From: an uncultured Clostridia bacterium | GTDB lineage: Bacteria; Bacillota; Clostridia; TANB77; CAG-465 | Length of the DNA stretch: 51,114 nt | Reading direction: 5' to 3' | NCBI GenBank assembly: GCA_944386635.1 | Contig: CALXBV010000067.1 | Span: forward strand, 1-51,114 | Shown: positions 41,290-50,592 of the stretch, piece by piece | Layout: each line of letters begins with the position of its first letter | Numbering within the stretch: position 1 is the first letter of the stretch | Translations under genes and position numbers: made by a program | Notes under the pieces: model-generated | Databases searched by the model: none | The model's input: the letters and a program-made list of their open reading frames with translations, nothing else | What the model was told of the DNA's origin: nothing

Positions 41290-41921
41290 TAATCAACAAT
41301 TGTTATTCCTAAAAGCTTGATGAATGTTAGACTTTGCTCACTTGTTAGAATAACACCTTTTAAATCTTCAATATATGTTATAATACCAGAAATATCACAA
41401 CTCCTTAAATCCAAACCATTCATAGAAGTATGAGAAAAATTAGACTGTGCAAGATCACATTTATTAAATTCTATGTTTTTAAATGTTATATTAGATAATT
41501 GCGCTTCTTTCATATTACAATCTATGAATTCTGCACTAATAAAATTACTATCATTTAATATAACACCTAACATGTATGAATTTTTAAAACTTACATTATC
41601 AAAATATGTACCTGTAAGGACAGTTCCAGTAAACTTACAATTTATAAATACTACTCTTTTGAAAGTTGACTTTTCTAAATTTACTAATGAAAAATCACAA
41701 TTTTCAAATATCACATCATTAAAGTATGCTTTGGGTAGATTGGAGTTTGCAAAAGAAACGTTTTTTACCTTCGAATAGGATATTATTAATTCATCTAAAG
41801 AAAAATCTTTTAGTACATCATCTTGTATGTTACACTCTTTTATAGTATCGTTAAATTCTAAGAACTCTTCCATACCATATAATGTATCTAAAGAATCTGG
41901 AACTTTAGGTTGAGAAATCAT
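41289..41921 (-). CDS. pentapeptide-repeat protein
   Basis: A 210-residue protein built mostly of tandem A(D/N)LxX-type pentapeptides (for example FENCDFSLVNLEKSTF, FINCKFTGTVLTGTYF), which fold into a right-handed quadrilateral beta-helix. About 50 N-terminal residues precede the repeats. Start at ATG 41921 behind AAGGAG; GTG 41930 is inside the SD. It is the first gene of a two-gene unit with the M23 peptidase. Its role is unknown; some relatives mimic DNA and bind gyrase, others are scaffolds. Confidence 0.9.
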   Translation of the reverse strand: MISQPKVPDSLDTLYGMEEFLEFNDTIKECNIQDDVLKDFSLDELIISYSKVKNVSFANSNLPKAYFNDVIFENCDFSLVNLEKSTFKRVVFINCKFTGTVLTGTYFDNVSFKNSYMLGVILNDSNFISAEFIDCNMKEAQLSNITFKNIEFNKCDLAQSNFSHTSMNGLDLRSCDISGIITYIEDLKGVILTSEQSLTFIKLLGITIVD

Positions 41922-42065
41922 TAAAATCACTCCTTTAATAGTATAAGTATATATATTTTTTGACTGTTTGTCAAATTTTATAAAATAATCTTAAAAAATG
42001 TGGAATTTAAATTCTTTTTATAGTATAATCATAAAAAAGTAAACTATATTTTTTGGGGGAGAAAT

Positions 42066-42983
42066 ATGGAGCTTAATGAGATATTGAAAGATAAACTTAC
42101 ATCTGAAGAAAAAATTAAATTTCAGCGAGATAATGGTAGGTTTAAGCTGTTAAAAAATATAATAATCTTACCAATTATTATAGGTATAATAGGAATTTAT
42201 CTTGAATCTATTTTAATAGTTACTGTTTGTATTTTGTTTATTATAGCACTTTTATTATCAAATAAATTCTCTATTAATAAAAAAGGAGCTATATATGAAA
42301 ATGTAATTATACCATATGTTTTGAAGGAGAAATTTCCAAATTTGGAGTATAATAATAAAAATAAATCTTTGCTTGAAGCAGTAGAAAAGTCAAAAATTTT
42401 TCCTGACCATGATAAAATTTTTTGCAGCAATTATTTTAAAGCATTATATGGAAAATATGATATTGAAGTATGTAAAATTATAACTAAAAAAATGGATATC
42501 GAAGAAAATGATGGAGTTATAGATAAAAGTTTAGAGGACAATTTTGGCGGTGTATTTGCCGTTGTTAACATTCCTAGTAAATTTGATAATGAGTTTAGAG
42601 TTGTAAAAAATGTAAAAGGAAGAGAAGAGGTATCTTCTATAAATAGGAATGATACTCAACTTGTAAGAATGAATAATATAGAGTTTGATATGTTATATGA
42701 TGTATATTCTATGAATCAAGTATCTATAAAAAGAATTTTATCTCCAGGTGTAATGGCTAGAATTTTAGAAATAAATAGAAAATTAAATAGTATATTGAGT
42801 TTTTCAGTGTATAATAATGTGTTATATGTAACTATAGAATACAATGATTTTATGGAATTTGAAGGAAAAGGAAATCTCTATGTTAATGAAGAGTTGGCAC
42901 AAGAAAACTTAAATGTATTAGAAAATTTGGATTATTTTGTTAGATATTTTATAAATATTACAGATTCTTCAAGTAATTTGTAG
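42066..42983 (+). CDS. DUF3137-type membrane protein
   Basis: A 305-residue protein. Two adjacent hydrophobic segments (about 30-65) near the N-terminus, then a soluble domain with NFGGVFAVVNIPSKFDNEF, matching the DUF3137 family. AGGGGGAGAA-like SD precedes ATG 42066. Function of the family is unknown. Monocistronic. Confidence 0.75.
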   Translation: MELNEILKDKLTSEEKIKFQRDNGRFKLLKNIIILPIIIGIIGIYLESILIVTVCILFIIALLLSNKFSINKKGAIYENVIIPYVLKEKFPNLEYNNKNKSLLEAVEKSKIFPDHDKIFCSNYFKALYGKYDIEVCKIITKKMDIEENDGVIDKSLEDNFGGVFAVVNIPSKFDNEFRVVKNVKGREEVSSINRNDTQLVRMNNIEFDMLYDVYSMNQVSIKRILSPGVMARILEINRKLNSILSFSVYNNVLYVTIEYNDFMEFEGKGNLYVNEELAQENLNVLENLDYFVRYFINITDSSSNL

Positions 42984-43030
42984 TACTATATACTAAAATT
43001 TATGTTTTAGTATATGGTACTTTTATTTTT
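42983..43030 (+). terminator. terminator after the DUF3137 gene
   Basis: 16-bp stem (42983-42998 with 43005-43020, one G-T pair), 6-nt loop, T-rich tail. Confidence 0.85.
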
Positions 43031-43095
43031 TTAGACAAAAAGTGATTGTTATTTTTAAATTTATGATATAATTGTAGTATATTAGAGGTGATTAT

Positions 43096-44073
43096 ATGGC
43101 AAGAAGAAAAAAGATTAAAAATAATCCAGGTGTACAAGTGCTAGTAGGAGTAATAATTTTATGCGTTATAGTATTCTTAGGTAATTTGCATGATGTAAAC
43201 TTACTAGACTCTTTGGGAGAAGTTACACAGACAGATTCACTGGAAAAAGTTGATGAAGGCGAAAATAATACAACAACTGTAACTAATGTAGATGGTGAAT
43301 TAATAATAGATTATATTGATGTAGGTCAAGGTGATAGTATTTTAATTCGTCAAGGAGATGCTACAATGCTAATAGATGGTGGAACAAGTGAATGTAAAGA
43401 TGAACTACTTGAATTTTTGGATGAAAAAAATATAGATAAGTTTGAATATATAGTTGGAACTCATACTCATGAAGATCATATAGGTAGTTTAGATGATGTT
43501 GTTAATACTTATGATTTTGATACTTTTTTATTTCCAAATACACAGGCTACTACTAAAACATTTGAAAATTTAGTTTTGGCTTTACAGCAAAAAAATAAAA
43601 AATTTACTGCGCCTGAGATAGGAAAAGAATATAGTTTGGGTGAGGCTAGATTTCAGATATTAGCGCCTAATAATAGTGAATATTCGTCAGCAAATAATTA
43701 TTCAATAGTAATTAAACTTACATATGGAAGTAATACATTCTTATTTACAGGTGATGCAGAATCTTTATCTGAAGAAGAAATGCTAGATAAGGGATTTGAT
43801 TTAAGTGCAGATGTTTTAAAGATAGGGCATCATGGATCAACAACATCTACATCAAAAGATTTCTTAGATGCAGTATCACCAAAATATGCAGTTATTTCTG
43901 TTGGAAAAGATAATATATATAATTTACCAACAAAAACTACTATGGAAAAATTAGAGCAAAAAAATATTCCAGTATATAGAACAGATGAGCAAGGAACAAT
44001 AGAATGTATAAGTGATGGTACAAATATAACATTTAATGTAGAACCAGGAAGCTATGCATATATGGAGGATTAA
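43096..44073 (+). CDS. ComEC/Rec2-like metallo-beta-lactamase-fold hydrolase, membrane anchored
   Basis: A 325-residue protein. One membrane segment (about 14-30), a linker, then an MBL domain from about 70 with YIDVGQGDSILI, the metal motif THTHEDHIGSL, GDAESL and GHHGSTTS, as in the external domain of ComEC. Stand-alone exported versions are common in Clostridia and may be extracellular nucleases. It is followed immediately by a DUF3006 gene, the usual pairing for this type. Confidence 0.9.
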   Translation: MARRKKIKNNPGVQVLVGVIILCVIVFLGNLHDVNLLDSLGEVTQTDSLEKVDEGENNTTTVTNVDGELIIDYIDVGQGDSILIRQGDATMLIDGGTSECKDELLEFLDEKNIDKFEYIVGTHTHEDHIGSLDDVVNTYDFDTFLFPNTQATTKTFENLVLALQQKNKKFTAPEIGKEYSLGEARFQILAPNNSEYSSANNYSIVIKLTYGSNTFLFTGDAESLSEEEMLDKGFDLSADVLKIGHHGSTTSTSKDFLDAVSPKYAVISVGKDNIYNLPTKTTMEKLEQKNIPVYRTDEQGTIECISDGTNITFNVEPGSYAYMED

Positions 44074-44074
44074 T

Positions 44075-44299
44075 ATGCAAGGAATTATTGATAGATTTGA
44101 AGGAAAATATATAGTGATTGAAATAGATAGCAAAATGTATAATGTAGATAATAATATTTCTAAAGAAAGCTTTAAAGAAGGCGATGTTGTAGATGTAAAA
44201 ATGGAAAAAAATGTTATTGTAGATATAAAGAAAAATATAAAAGAAACTTTAAAAAGAAAAGAATACATTAAAAATTTGACAAAAGATATGTGGAATTAG
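44075..44299 (+). CDS. DUF3006-type small protein
   Basis: A 74-residue protein starting at ATG 44075 after GGAGGAT (two bases after the previous stop). MQGIIDRFEGKYIVIEID and SFKEGDVVDV match DUF3006, a beta-barrel-like domain regularly found next to ComEC-like hydrolases. Likely a partner of the preceding enzyme; mechanism unknown. Confidence 0.8.
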   Translation: MQGIIDRFEGKYIVIEIDSKMYNVDNNISKESFKEGDVVDVKMEKNVIVDIKKNIKETLKRKEYIKNLTKDMWN

Positions 44300-44347
44300 C
44301 AAATAAAACTTAAGAGAAAACATAAATATATACTAGGAGGTATATTT

Positions 44348-45037
44348 ATGTTTTTTTCTTTTATATTAGAATTAATATCTAAATTTTTTGGATTATTTGG
44401 ATATATATCTAATGATAAACTTTATCCAGAGCCTTTAAGTAAGACGGAAGAAGAATATTATTTAAGAAGATATTTTAATGGAGATAAAGAGGCAAGAGAT
44501 AAGCTAATAGAACATAACTTAAGACTAGTAGTACATATAGCTAAAAAATATACTAACAATGAGCAAGAATTAGAAGACTTTACTTCAATAGGAACAATAG
44601 GATTAATAAAAGCCATAGATAGTTTTAAAGATAATAAAGGATTTAAAATAAGTACATATGCATCAAGATGCATAGAAAATGAGATATTAATGTATATTAG
44701 AACTTCTAAAAAACAAAAAGCAGAGATATCAATGAATCAAGTTATAGGCACAGATAAAGATGGAAATGATATGGAGCTTATAGATACATTGGTTTTAAAA
44801 GAAAAAGATGCAGTTGACGATATACATGATAAGACTGTATTAAAGCAAGTTTTAGATTTTATAGAAAAAAAACTTAATAAACGAGAAAAATATATTATGA
44901 ATAAAAGATATGGATTAGATGGCGGGAATTGTATGACTCAACAAGAATTAGCAGATGAACTTGGTATATCACGTTCATATGTATCACGAATTGAGACTAA
45001 AGTGCAAAGACTTTTAAAAAAGAATATAAAGAAGTAA
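44348..45037 (+). CDS. sigK: RNA polymerase sporulation sigma factor, SigK-like
   Basis: A 229-residue group-3 sigma factor. A short hydrophobic pro-region (MFFSFILELISKFFGLFGYI) precedes PLSKTEEEYYLRRYFNGD; region 2 has HNLRLVVHIAKKY, EDFTSIGTIGLIKAIDSF and ISTYASRCIENEILMYIR; region 4 ends with GLDGGNC, TQQELADELGISRSYVSRIE. This is typical of SigK (late mother-cell factor) more than of SigE. The gene is uninterrupted, unlike in species where a skin element splits it. AGGAGGT precedes the ATG. Confidence 0.88.
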   Translation: MFFSFILELISKFFGLFGYISNDKLYPEPLSKTEEEYYLRRYFNGDKEARDKLIEHNLRLVVHIAKKYTNNEQELEDFTSIGTIGLIKAIDSFKDNKGFKISTYASRCIENEILMYIRTSKKQKAEISMNQVIGTDKDGNDMELIDTLVLKEKDAVDDIHDKTVLKQVLDFIEKKLNKREKYIMNKRYGLDGGNCMTQQELADELGISRSYVSRIETKVQRLLKKNIKK

Positions 45038-45195
45038 ATAATATAAAATTTACTACTTTTTATCTTAAAATTACAAATTTATGTTTGATAATTTGCCTTA
45101 AAAACTATTTAAATTAAAAATTATGAAAATTTTATAAAAATAATTGTAATATATTTAACTGTATGTTAAAATATACTAGAAAAAGAGGGCAAAAT

Positions 45196-46197
45196 ATGGA
45201 GAAAAAAGTATTAAATTTTATAAGAAATATGCCGAAAGTAGAATTACATCTGCATTTAGATGGTTCGTTAGATGTAGATTATATAAAAAAGAAGTATAAT
45301 TTAACAGATAAAGATATAAAAGATAAAATGATAGCAGATGAAAAATGTCAAAATTTAAATGATTATCTTACGAAGTTTGATTTTCCAATTGAAATTATGC
45401 AGACTAAGGAAGAATTAGAGAGTGCAGTATATAATTTATTAGTTAGATTGAAGAGCCAAAATGTTATATATGTTGAGATCAGATTTGCTCCACAATTTCA
45501 TACTAAAAAAGGTCTTTCTCAAGAAGAGGTTGTAAAGACTGTAATTAATGCTAAAGAAAAAGTAAATATAAAATCTAATTTTATCTTATGCATAATGCGT
45601 GGTAATGATAATGAAAAAGCTAATTATGAGACTGTAGAAGTAGCAAAGAAATATTTAAATAAAGGAGTTTGTGCTTTAGATTTAGCTGGAGCAGAAGCTA
45701 TTTTTAAGACTTATAAGTATGAAAAAATATTTAAATATATAAAAGATAATAATATTCCATTTACTATACATGCTGGTGAAGCAGATGGAGTAGATAGCAT
45801 AAAGTCTGCGATTGAGTTTGGCGCAAAAAGAATAGGACATGGAGTAAGGGCTATTGAAGATAATGAATTGGTTGAGCAAATAAAGAAGAAAAATATAGTG
45901 TTGGAGGTATGTCCGACAAGTAATATACAGACATGCATATGTGGTGACTATGCATCACATCCAATATCCAAGTTATATTTTTCTGGCGTAAAAACTACAA
46001 TTAATACAGACAATATGACTGTTTCTAATACTACTCTTGAAAAAGAATATTTGATGTTAATAGAAAACACAAATTTAACTATTAATGATATAGTAAATAT
46101 GAATTTTAATTCTATAAATGCTGCTTTTATATCTAATGATGAAAAAGATGAATTAACAAAAAAAATACAAGAATACAAAATGGAGGGGGAAAACTAA
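45196..46197 (+). CDS. add: adenosine deaminase
   Basis: A 333-residue TIM-barrel deaminase. The metal ligands are in ELHLHLDGS, the catalytic HAGE, GHGVRA and the C-terminal NTDN (usual NTDDP, second Asp replaced by Asn). It converts adenosine to inosine in purine salvage. ATG 45196 follows AGAGGG; the upstream ATG at 45163 has no ribosome site. The next gene starts 2 bases after its stop. Confidence 0.92.
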   Translation: MEKKVLNFIRNMPKVELHLHLDGSLDVDYIKKKYNLTDKDIKDKMIADEKCQNLNDYLTKFDFPIEIMQTKEELESAVYNLLVRLKSQNVIYVEIRFAPQFHTKKGLSQEEVVKTVINAKEKVNIKSNFILCIMRGNDNEKANYETVEVAKKYLNKGVCALDLAGAEAIFKTYKYEKIFKYIKDNNIPFTIHAGEADGVDSIKSAIEFGAKRIGHGVRAIEDNELVEQIKKKNIVLEVCPTSNIQTCICGDYASHPISKLYFSGVKTTINTDNMTVSNTTLEKEYLMLIENTNLTINDIVNMNFNSINAAFISNDEKDELTKKIQEYKMEGEN

Positions 46198-46198
46198 C

Positions 46199-46807
46199 TT
46201 GAAAACAAATAATTACTTAGGAAAACAGGATGAAAATAGAGGAATTATATTGTTCTTTTTAGTTTTTGGTGTAATTATTGCTATTATATGCGGTATTATA
46301 TTTGCAAGTAATCATAGTAAAAGACAAGAAGAACAAGGAGTAAAGTCTATTGATCAAATGGCACCTTCTGTTGAAAGACAAATAGGTGATGTTAATAGAT
46401 TTGAGTTAGATAATAATAGATTAATAATAGAAGGAGAATTAAAGGAGAATATAACCGATTCAGTTATTAGTAATTTGCAAAATATTCAAATAGTGTTAAA
46501 GGATAAAGATGGAGATAAATATGAATTTGATACAGATTATCTAATTTCTATGGATGGAATAGAATTTTCTACAATATCTGAAGATGATGGTATTAGCAAT
46601 ATAAATTTAGATGAGTTAGAAAAAGGTGAATATTTTGTTTTTTTAAGAACAAGATCTTCTACTACAACAACAGATACGGGATACAGATATAGATATTATA
46701 CTTTAAGAAGTAATGCCCAATATAATGAGTTAGAGTATAATAATGTTCATGCAAATTTTGATACATCAGACAAAGTGTCAGATTATTTAACAATAATAGT
46801 TAAATAA
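46199..46807 (+). CDS. unknown membrane-anchored protein
   Basis: A 202-residue protein. I accept the TTG at 46199 since GGAGGGGGA lies upstream and no ATG fits. One membrane segment (about 17-38) is followed by an external domain with strand-like segments (NRLIIEGELKENI, NIQIVLKDKDG, YFVFLRTRSS). No family recognised. It follows add by one base, so it is in the same transcript. Confidence 0.65.
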   Translation: MKTNNYLGKQDENRGIILFFLVFGVIIAIICGIIFASNHSKRQEEQGVKSIDQMAPSVERQIGDVNRFELDNNRLIIEGELKENITDSVISNLQNIQIVLKDKDGDKYEFDTDYLISMDGIEFSTISEDDGISNINLDELEKGEYFVFLRTRSSTTTTDTGYRYRYYTLRSNAQYNELEYNNVHANFDTSDKVSDYLTIIVK

Positions 46808-46808
46808 A

Positions 46809-46843
46809 AAACCCAAAACTAAGCTTGTTTTGGGTTTATTTTT
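46809..46843. terminator. bidirectional terminator
   Basis: AAACCCAAAAC/GTTTTGGGTTT 11-bp stem (46809-46819 with 46827-46837) between converging genes. Confidence 0.85.
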
Positions 46844-47271
46844 TGCTTCTTAAGTTTTAACTCATAGTATTTTTTAGCTCTTCTTGATGCCGAATGTATA
46901 CCAGCTCTATATTTTTTTGTGTAAGAATTATCATCCCATTTTTTATTCTTTAGTGTTGCTACTTTCTTAAAGTATATTTTCTTATTTTTTTCATCAATGC
47001 TTTCTACTTTAAACATTTTTACTGTAGTTCCATCTTCATCTACACTAGCACGTATAAGCATACCTTTTGGAGATATTCTAGCCAATCTTCTTATACCATT
47101 ATAAATCTTAATAGTTCTAATTACTTTTGTTGGATCTCCTGATGCAGCACATACAGTTTCTCCATATCCAAATATATTATTTCTTGAGGCAGACATACCT
47201 GTATTTGTCCAAGTGGTATACTTGCCTTTTTTTGTTAAACTCAAATTTTTTATTAAATTTTCTTCCTCCAT
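46819..47271 (-). CDS. unknown basic protein
   Basis: A 150-residue protein. I start at ATG 47271 behind AAGGAAGGT; the open stretch upstream to 47400 is hydrophobic leader without a ribosome site. The product is strongly basic, with a possible beta-barrel core (YNGIRRLARISPKGMLIRASV, VKMFKVESIDEKNKKIYF) and a Lys/Arg-rich C-terminal helix (SRRAKKYYELKLKKQK), so nucleic-acid binding is plausible. No family recognised. Confidence 0.6.
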   Translation of the reverse strand: MEEENLIKNLSLTKKGKYTTWTNTGMSASRNNIFGYGETVCAASGDPTKVIRTIKIYNGIRRLARISPKGMLIRASVDEDGTTVKMFKVESIDEKNKKIYFKKVATLKNKKWDDNSYTKKYRAGIHSASRRAKKYYELKLKKQKINPKQA

Positions 47272-47420
47272 AATATTACCTTCCTTGATAACAAAATTAT
47301 AACATATACATATACTAAAGTCAAAAAAAATATTTTTAAAAATTTGTAAAAAAATGTATACATATATTATTTTTTTTGTTATAATCTTATTTGAATTCAT
47401 ATTTTTAGTGGAGGGAGATT

Positions 47421-47861
47421 ATGCAGCTTAATAAAAGCTATACAGAGGATATAGAAAGAATATGCAGAGCTGCCGATGATTTCTTAGAAGAAGGAAATAC
47501 TAAAGATGCTTATAGAAAGTATAAAGAGGCATTAGATATAATTCCAAATCCTAAGACATCGTATGAGACAGCAACATGGATTTTTGTATCTATAGGTGAT
47601 TTATTTTTTAAAAATAAACAGTATGATATGGCTAGAGATTATTTTTTTGAGGCTAAAAATTGTCCGAATGGAGTAAGTAATCCATATGTATTATTTAGAC
47701 TAGGGCAGTCATTAGTAGAGACAAATGATAATAATCAAGCAAGAGAGTTTTTACTTAGAGCTTATATGCTAGTAGGTGATGATATTTTTTGGGATGAGGA
47801 TCAAAAATATTATGATGTTATAAAAGACTTAGTAAAAACTGATGATAGTAGTGTATATTGA
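47421..47861 (+). CDS. tetratricopeptide-repeat protein
   Basis: A 146-residue all-helical protein of about three TPR units (DDFLEEGNTKDAYRKYKEAL, GDLFFKNKQYDMARDYFFEA, GQSLVETNDNNQAREFLLRA). TPR proteins act as protein-binding scaffolds. GGAGGGAG precedes the ATG. Monocistronic. Confidence 0.85.
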   Translation: MQLNKSYTEDIERICRAADDFLEEGNTKDAYRKYKEALDIIPNPKTSYETATWIFVSIGDLFFKNKQYDMARDYFFEAKNCPNGVSNPYVLFRLGQSLVETNDNNQAREFLLRAYMLVGDDIFWDEDQKYYDVIKDLVKTDDSSVY

Positions 47862-48006
47862 TTTTATTTATCAGATGCACTACTATTTTTATGTAAATAA
47901 TAGAACATATAATATAAAAATATGGATAAATATTAAATTGTATGATATAATATTAATATAATAGTCAATTTTAAAACTTAAAAAAATTTTTTTAGGAGTG
48001 GTGTAT

Positions 48007-48309
48007 ATGTTAAATTTAATTTTATGCTTAATTTTTATTATTATACTTTTAAAAGTAGCAAGAGAGATAGGTTTTGTAAAATCAGTTCTAATTTATGCCT
48101 GTATTTGTGCAGTGATTAGTTTTTTAGCAAATATGTCTATATTCTCTTTGTTATCTGGCTTTATATCTGGAATTATAACGGGTGCAGTGGGATATGTTAT
48201 AGCTATGATTTTCTTAGCGATAATTAGTGCATTAGGAACAATTGGTTCAGTTATAATTACCATATTAATAGGACTAATGTTTATAGGAATTCTATTTTTT
48301 ATATTTTAA
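48007..48309 (+). CDS. small multi-pass membrane protein
   Basis: A 100-residue hydrophobic protein with about three to four membrane segments and small-residue turns (ISGIITGAVGYVIAMI). I start at ATG 48007, 8 nt after AGGAG; the GTGs at 47998 and 48001 overlap that SD. No family recognised. Confidence 0.65.
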   Translation: MLNLILCLIFIIILLKVAREIGFVKSVLIYACICAVISFLANMSIFSLLSGFISGIITGAVGYVIAMIFLAIISALGTIGSVIITILIGLMFIGILFFIF

Positions 48310-48314
48310 ATAAT

Positions 48315-48346
48315 AAAGATGATAATTTTTTATCATCTTTTAATTT
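48315..48346 (+). terminator. rho-independent terminator
   Basis: AAAGATGATAA/TTATCATCTTT 11-bp stem (48315-48325 with 48330-48340), T-run. Confidence 0.8.
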
Positions 48347-48377
48347 TTTCTTGTCATAATTTTTTGATGAAAAACTT

Positions 48378-48419
48378 TTGACTTTAAGCATATGAGAATA
48401 TATAATTTAGGTAACCTAA
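48378..48419 (+). promoter_or_regulatory. promoter of the sortase operon with a palindromic operator
   Basis: TTGACT 48378-48383 and TATAAT 48401-48406, 17-bp spacer. TTAGGT-A-ACCTAA (48407-48419), a perfect palindrome, starts right after the -10 and would cover the start point; a repressor site is likely. Confidence 0.7.
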
Positions 48420-48439
48420 TTGTTAGGAGGTGAGAAAGT

Positions 48440-48976
48440 TTGCATCTTAATATATTTCTTTTTATAATAGTCTATATGAGTTTAATATATAAGCCAAAAA
48501 TAAATATTAGAGTTGATTCTAATCTTAATTTTAACAATCTAAATTTATATCAAAATGAAAGTATTTTTATTCATGATAATGTTTGGTCCTTAACAATTCC
48601 CAAAATAAATTTAAATAAAATAGAAATAAAAGAAACTGTAGGTAATGATATATTAGAAAATTATATAGGGCATTTTCCTTCTTCATCTCTTCTTTCAGGA
48701 AATGTATGTTTAGCAGCACATAATAACGGATATAGTAGCAATTATTTTAAAGATATTAATCTTTTAACTAGAGGAGATAAAATATATTATTCGTATAATG
48801 GTAAAAGTAAGACGTATGTGGTAAAAGAAAAATATATTATAAGTTATAATGATTTCTCATATCTAGATTATACAAATGAAGATATATTAACTTTAATAAC
48901 GTGTATAACTTCCTCACCCAACAATAGGCTTTGTGTACAAGCAGTATGTGAGGAGGAAGTAAATGAAAATATATAA
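48440..48976 (+). CDS. sortase
   Basis: A 178-residue sortase. TTG start 48440 after GGAGGTGA. One N-terminal membrane segment (about 3-17), then the beta-barrel with catalytic His94 (LAAHNNG), Cys155 (TLITCIT) and Arg163 (NNRLCVQA). The short size and TLxTC context fit class D/E-type sortases. It joins surface proteins at an LPxTG-type motif to cell wall or pilin. The adhesin gene overlaps its last codons by 14 bp and is its natural substrate candidate. Confidence 0.92.
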   Translation: MHLNIFLFIIVYMSLIYKPKINIRVDSNLNFNNLNLYQNESIFIHDNVWSLTIPKINLNKIEIKETVGNDILENYIGHFPSSSLLSGNVCLAAHNNGYSSNYFKDINLLTRGDKIYYSYNGKSKTYVVKEKYIISYNDFSYLDYTNEDILTLITCITSSPNNRLCVQAVCEEEVNENI

Positions 48977-50516
48977 ATATAAAAATTTAATGCTTGAGAA
49001 AATGCAAAAACAGACAAGAAGAATTAATGCTATAATAAGGCAAAGTCAGATTAGAAGAATAAAGGTATACATATTAGTTGCAGTAATTCTTTTAAATTCT
49101 ATAGTACCAATTTTTGCAATTGAAAATAAAGATATTACTTATGGTAACTATAGAATTTTATGTTATAAAGATCCGAATAGATATATAACATATATGGGGA
49201 TATGGCAGACTAATTATGAATACTATTATATAAAAGATGGTGTTGAATATTCAGTCTATTGTTTAGATTTAGGTAAAAAAGGTGCGGAGGAAAATAATAA
49301 TGGATATTTAGTTAATGCACAAGAAAAAATAAATGATAAGACTTTAAATAATATTGTTTTAAACTGTTATCCATATAAGTCTATTGAAGAACTTGGGGTA
49401 GAAAATAAAAGTCAAGCGCGATTTGCGTCTCAATTTGCGGTATGGACGTATCTTAATAATTTGGATTTAAATTCAATAAAAGCCACAGAGGTAAGATATG
49501 AATGTGTAGTTAATGCTATTAAGAATATATATAATTGTGGCATTAAACAAAATAATACTAATGTAGAACTTAATGAAACTATATCTGAGCAGTTTGTAGA
49601 AGAAATAGATGGAAAAAAATATTATGTGAAAAACTTGGACTTAAGTAAAACAACTAATATAACTCAAATAGATATAGATTGTAGTGATAAAAATGTAAAT
49701 ATTATAAAAAATGGTAATGGGTATAATATATGTGTACCTGTAGATTTGGTAAAAGAAGAGTATAATGTAGATTTAAATATATTAATAAATGCTAAAGAAA
49801 ATGCAGCTTTACTTGGAATATCAACACTAGATGGGTATCAAAATACAGTATTAACACTTAAAGATGAGTTTGCTACAAATATTAATAAAAATATAAAGTT
49901 TAAAGATATAGAAACAGAAATTACTATAGTAAAAAAGGATAAAGATACAAATGAGTTTTTAAAAGGTGTAACTTTTTCAATAAGTACTGATGGTAAAAAT
50001 TATAAGGATTATTATACAGATAATAAAGGAGAAATTAAATTAAAAATATATAATAATTCACAGTCAAAAATATTTGTTAAAGAAAAAGAAACTTTAGAAA
50101 ATTATAGATTTGATGAAAGGGTATATGATATAGAAGTAAAGCCAAATGAAGATAAAAAGATAGAATTTTTTAATGAAAAGAAAAAAGGAAAAATAAAAGT
50201 CGTAAAAAAGACAAAAGAATATAATGAAATTACTAAAATAGATGAAAATATGCCACTAGAGAATGTTTCCTTTCATGTTTATGATGAAAATATGAATGTA
50301 ATAGATGAATTGCATACCGATGAAAATGGTATTGCTTATACTAATGATATACCATTGGGAAAATACTATATAAAAGAATATAAAACTAAAGATGGATATA
50401 AACTTTTAGATAAAATAATTGAAATTAATATAGAAAAAGATAATGAAACAGTTTTAGTTGAAATACTAAATGAAAATATAGATATAAACAATACCTTACC
50501 AATTACGGGAAAGTAA
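48963..50516 (+). CDS. thioester/Cna-B surface adhesin ending LPITGK
   Basis: A 517-residue exported protein. A 33-residue charged start, then a signal-type hydrophobic segment (about 34-52). Residues about 55-200 form a thioester domain: Cys100 in VYCLDLG and Gln157 in FASQFAVW would form the internal Cys-Gln thioester used for covalent host binding. Two Cna-B/SpaA isopeptide-type domains follow (about 318-405 and 410-505; KKDKDTNEFLKGVTFSI and ENVSFHVYDENMNVIDEL). The end is NTLPITGK-stop, an LPxTG motif with no hydrophobic segment after it. Operon with the sortase. Confidence 0.88.
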   Translation: MKIYKYKNLMLEKMQKQTRRINAIIRQSQIRRIKVYILVAVILLNSIVPIFAIENKDITYGNYRILCYKDPNRYITYMGIWQTNYEYYYIKDGVEYSVYCLDLGKKGAEENNNGYLVNAQEKINDKTLNNIVLNCYPYKSIEELGVENKSQARFASQFAVWTYLNNLDLNSIKATEVRYECVVNAIKNIYNCGIKQNNTNVELNETISEQFVEEIDGKKYYVKNLDLSKTTNITQIDIDCSDKNVNIIKNGNGYNICVPVDLVKEEYNVDLNILINAKENAALLGISTLDGYQNTVLTLKDEFATNINKNIKFKDIETEITIVKKDKDTNEFLKGVTFSISTDGKNYKDYYTDNKGEIKLKIYNNSQSKIFVKEKETLENYRFDERVYDIEVKPNEDKKIEFFNEKKKGKIKVVKKTKEYNEITKIDENMPLENVSFHVYDENMNVIDELHTDENGIAYTNDIPLGKYYIKEYKTKDGYKLLDKIIEINIEKDNETVLVEILNENIDINNTLPITGK

Positions 50517-50592
50517 TTATATTATATAATTTAGTAAAAAAATGTTGTTTTTAGTAGATTTATATTATATAATTTAGTCGGAGGATGATTTT

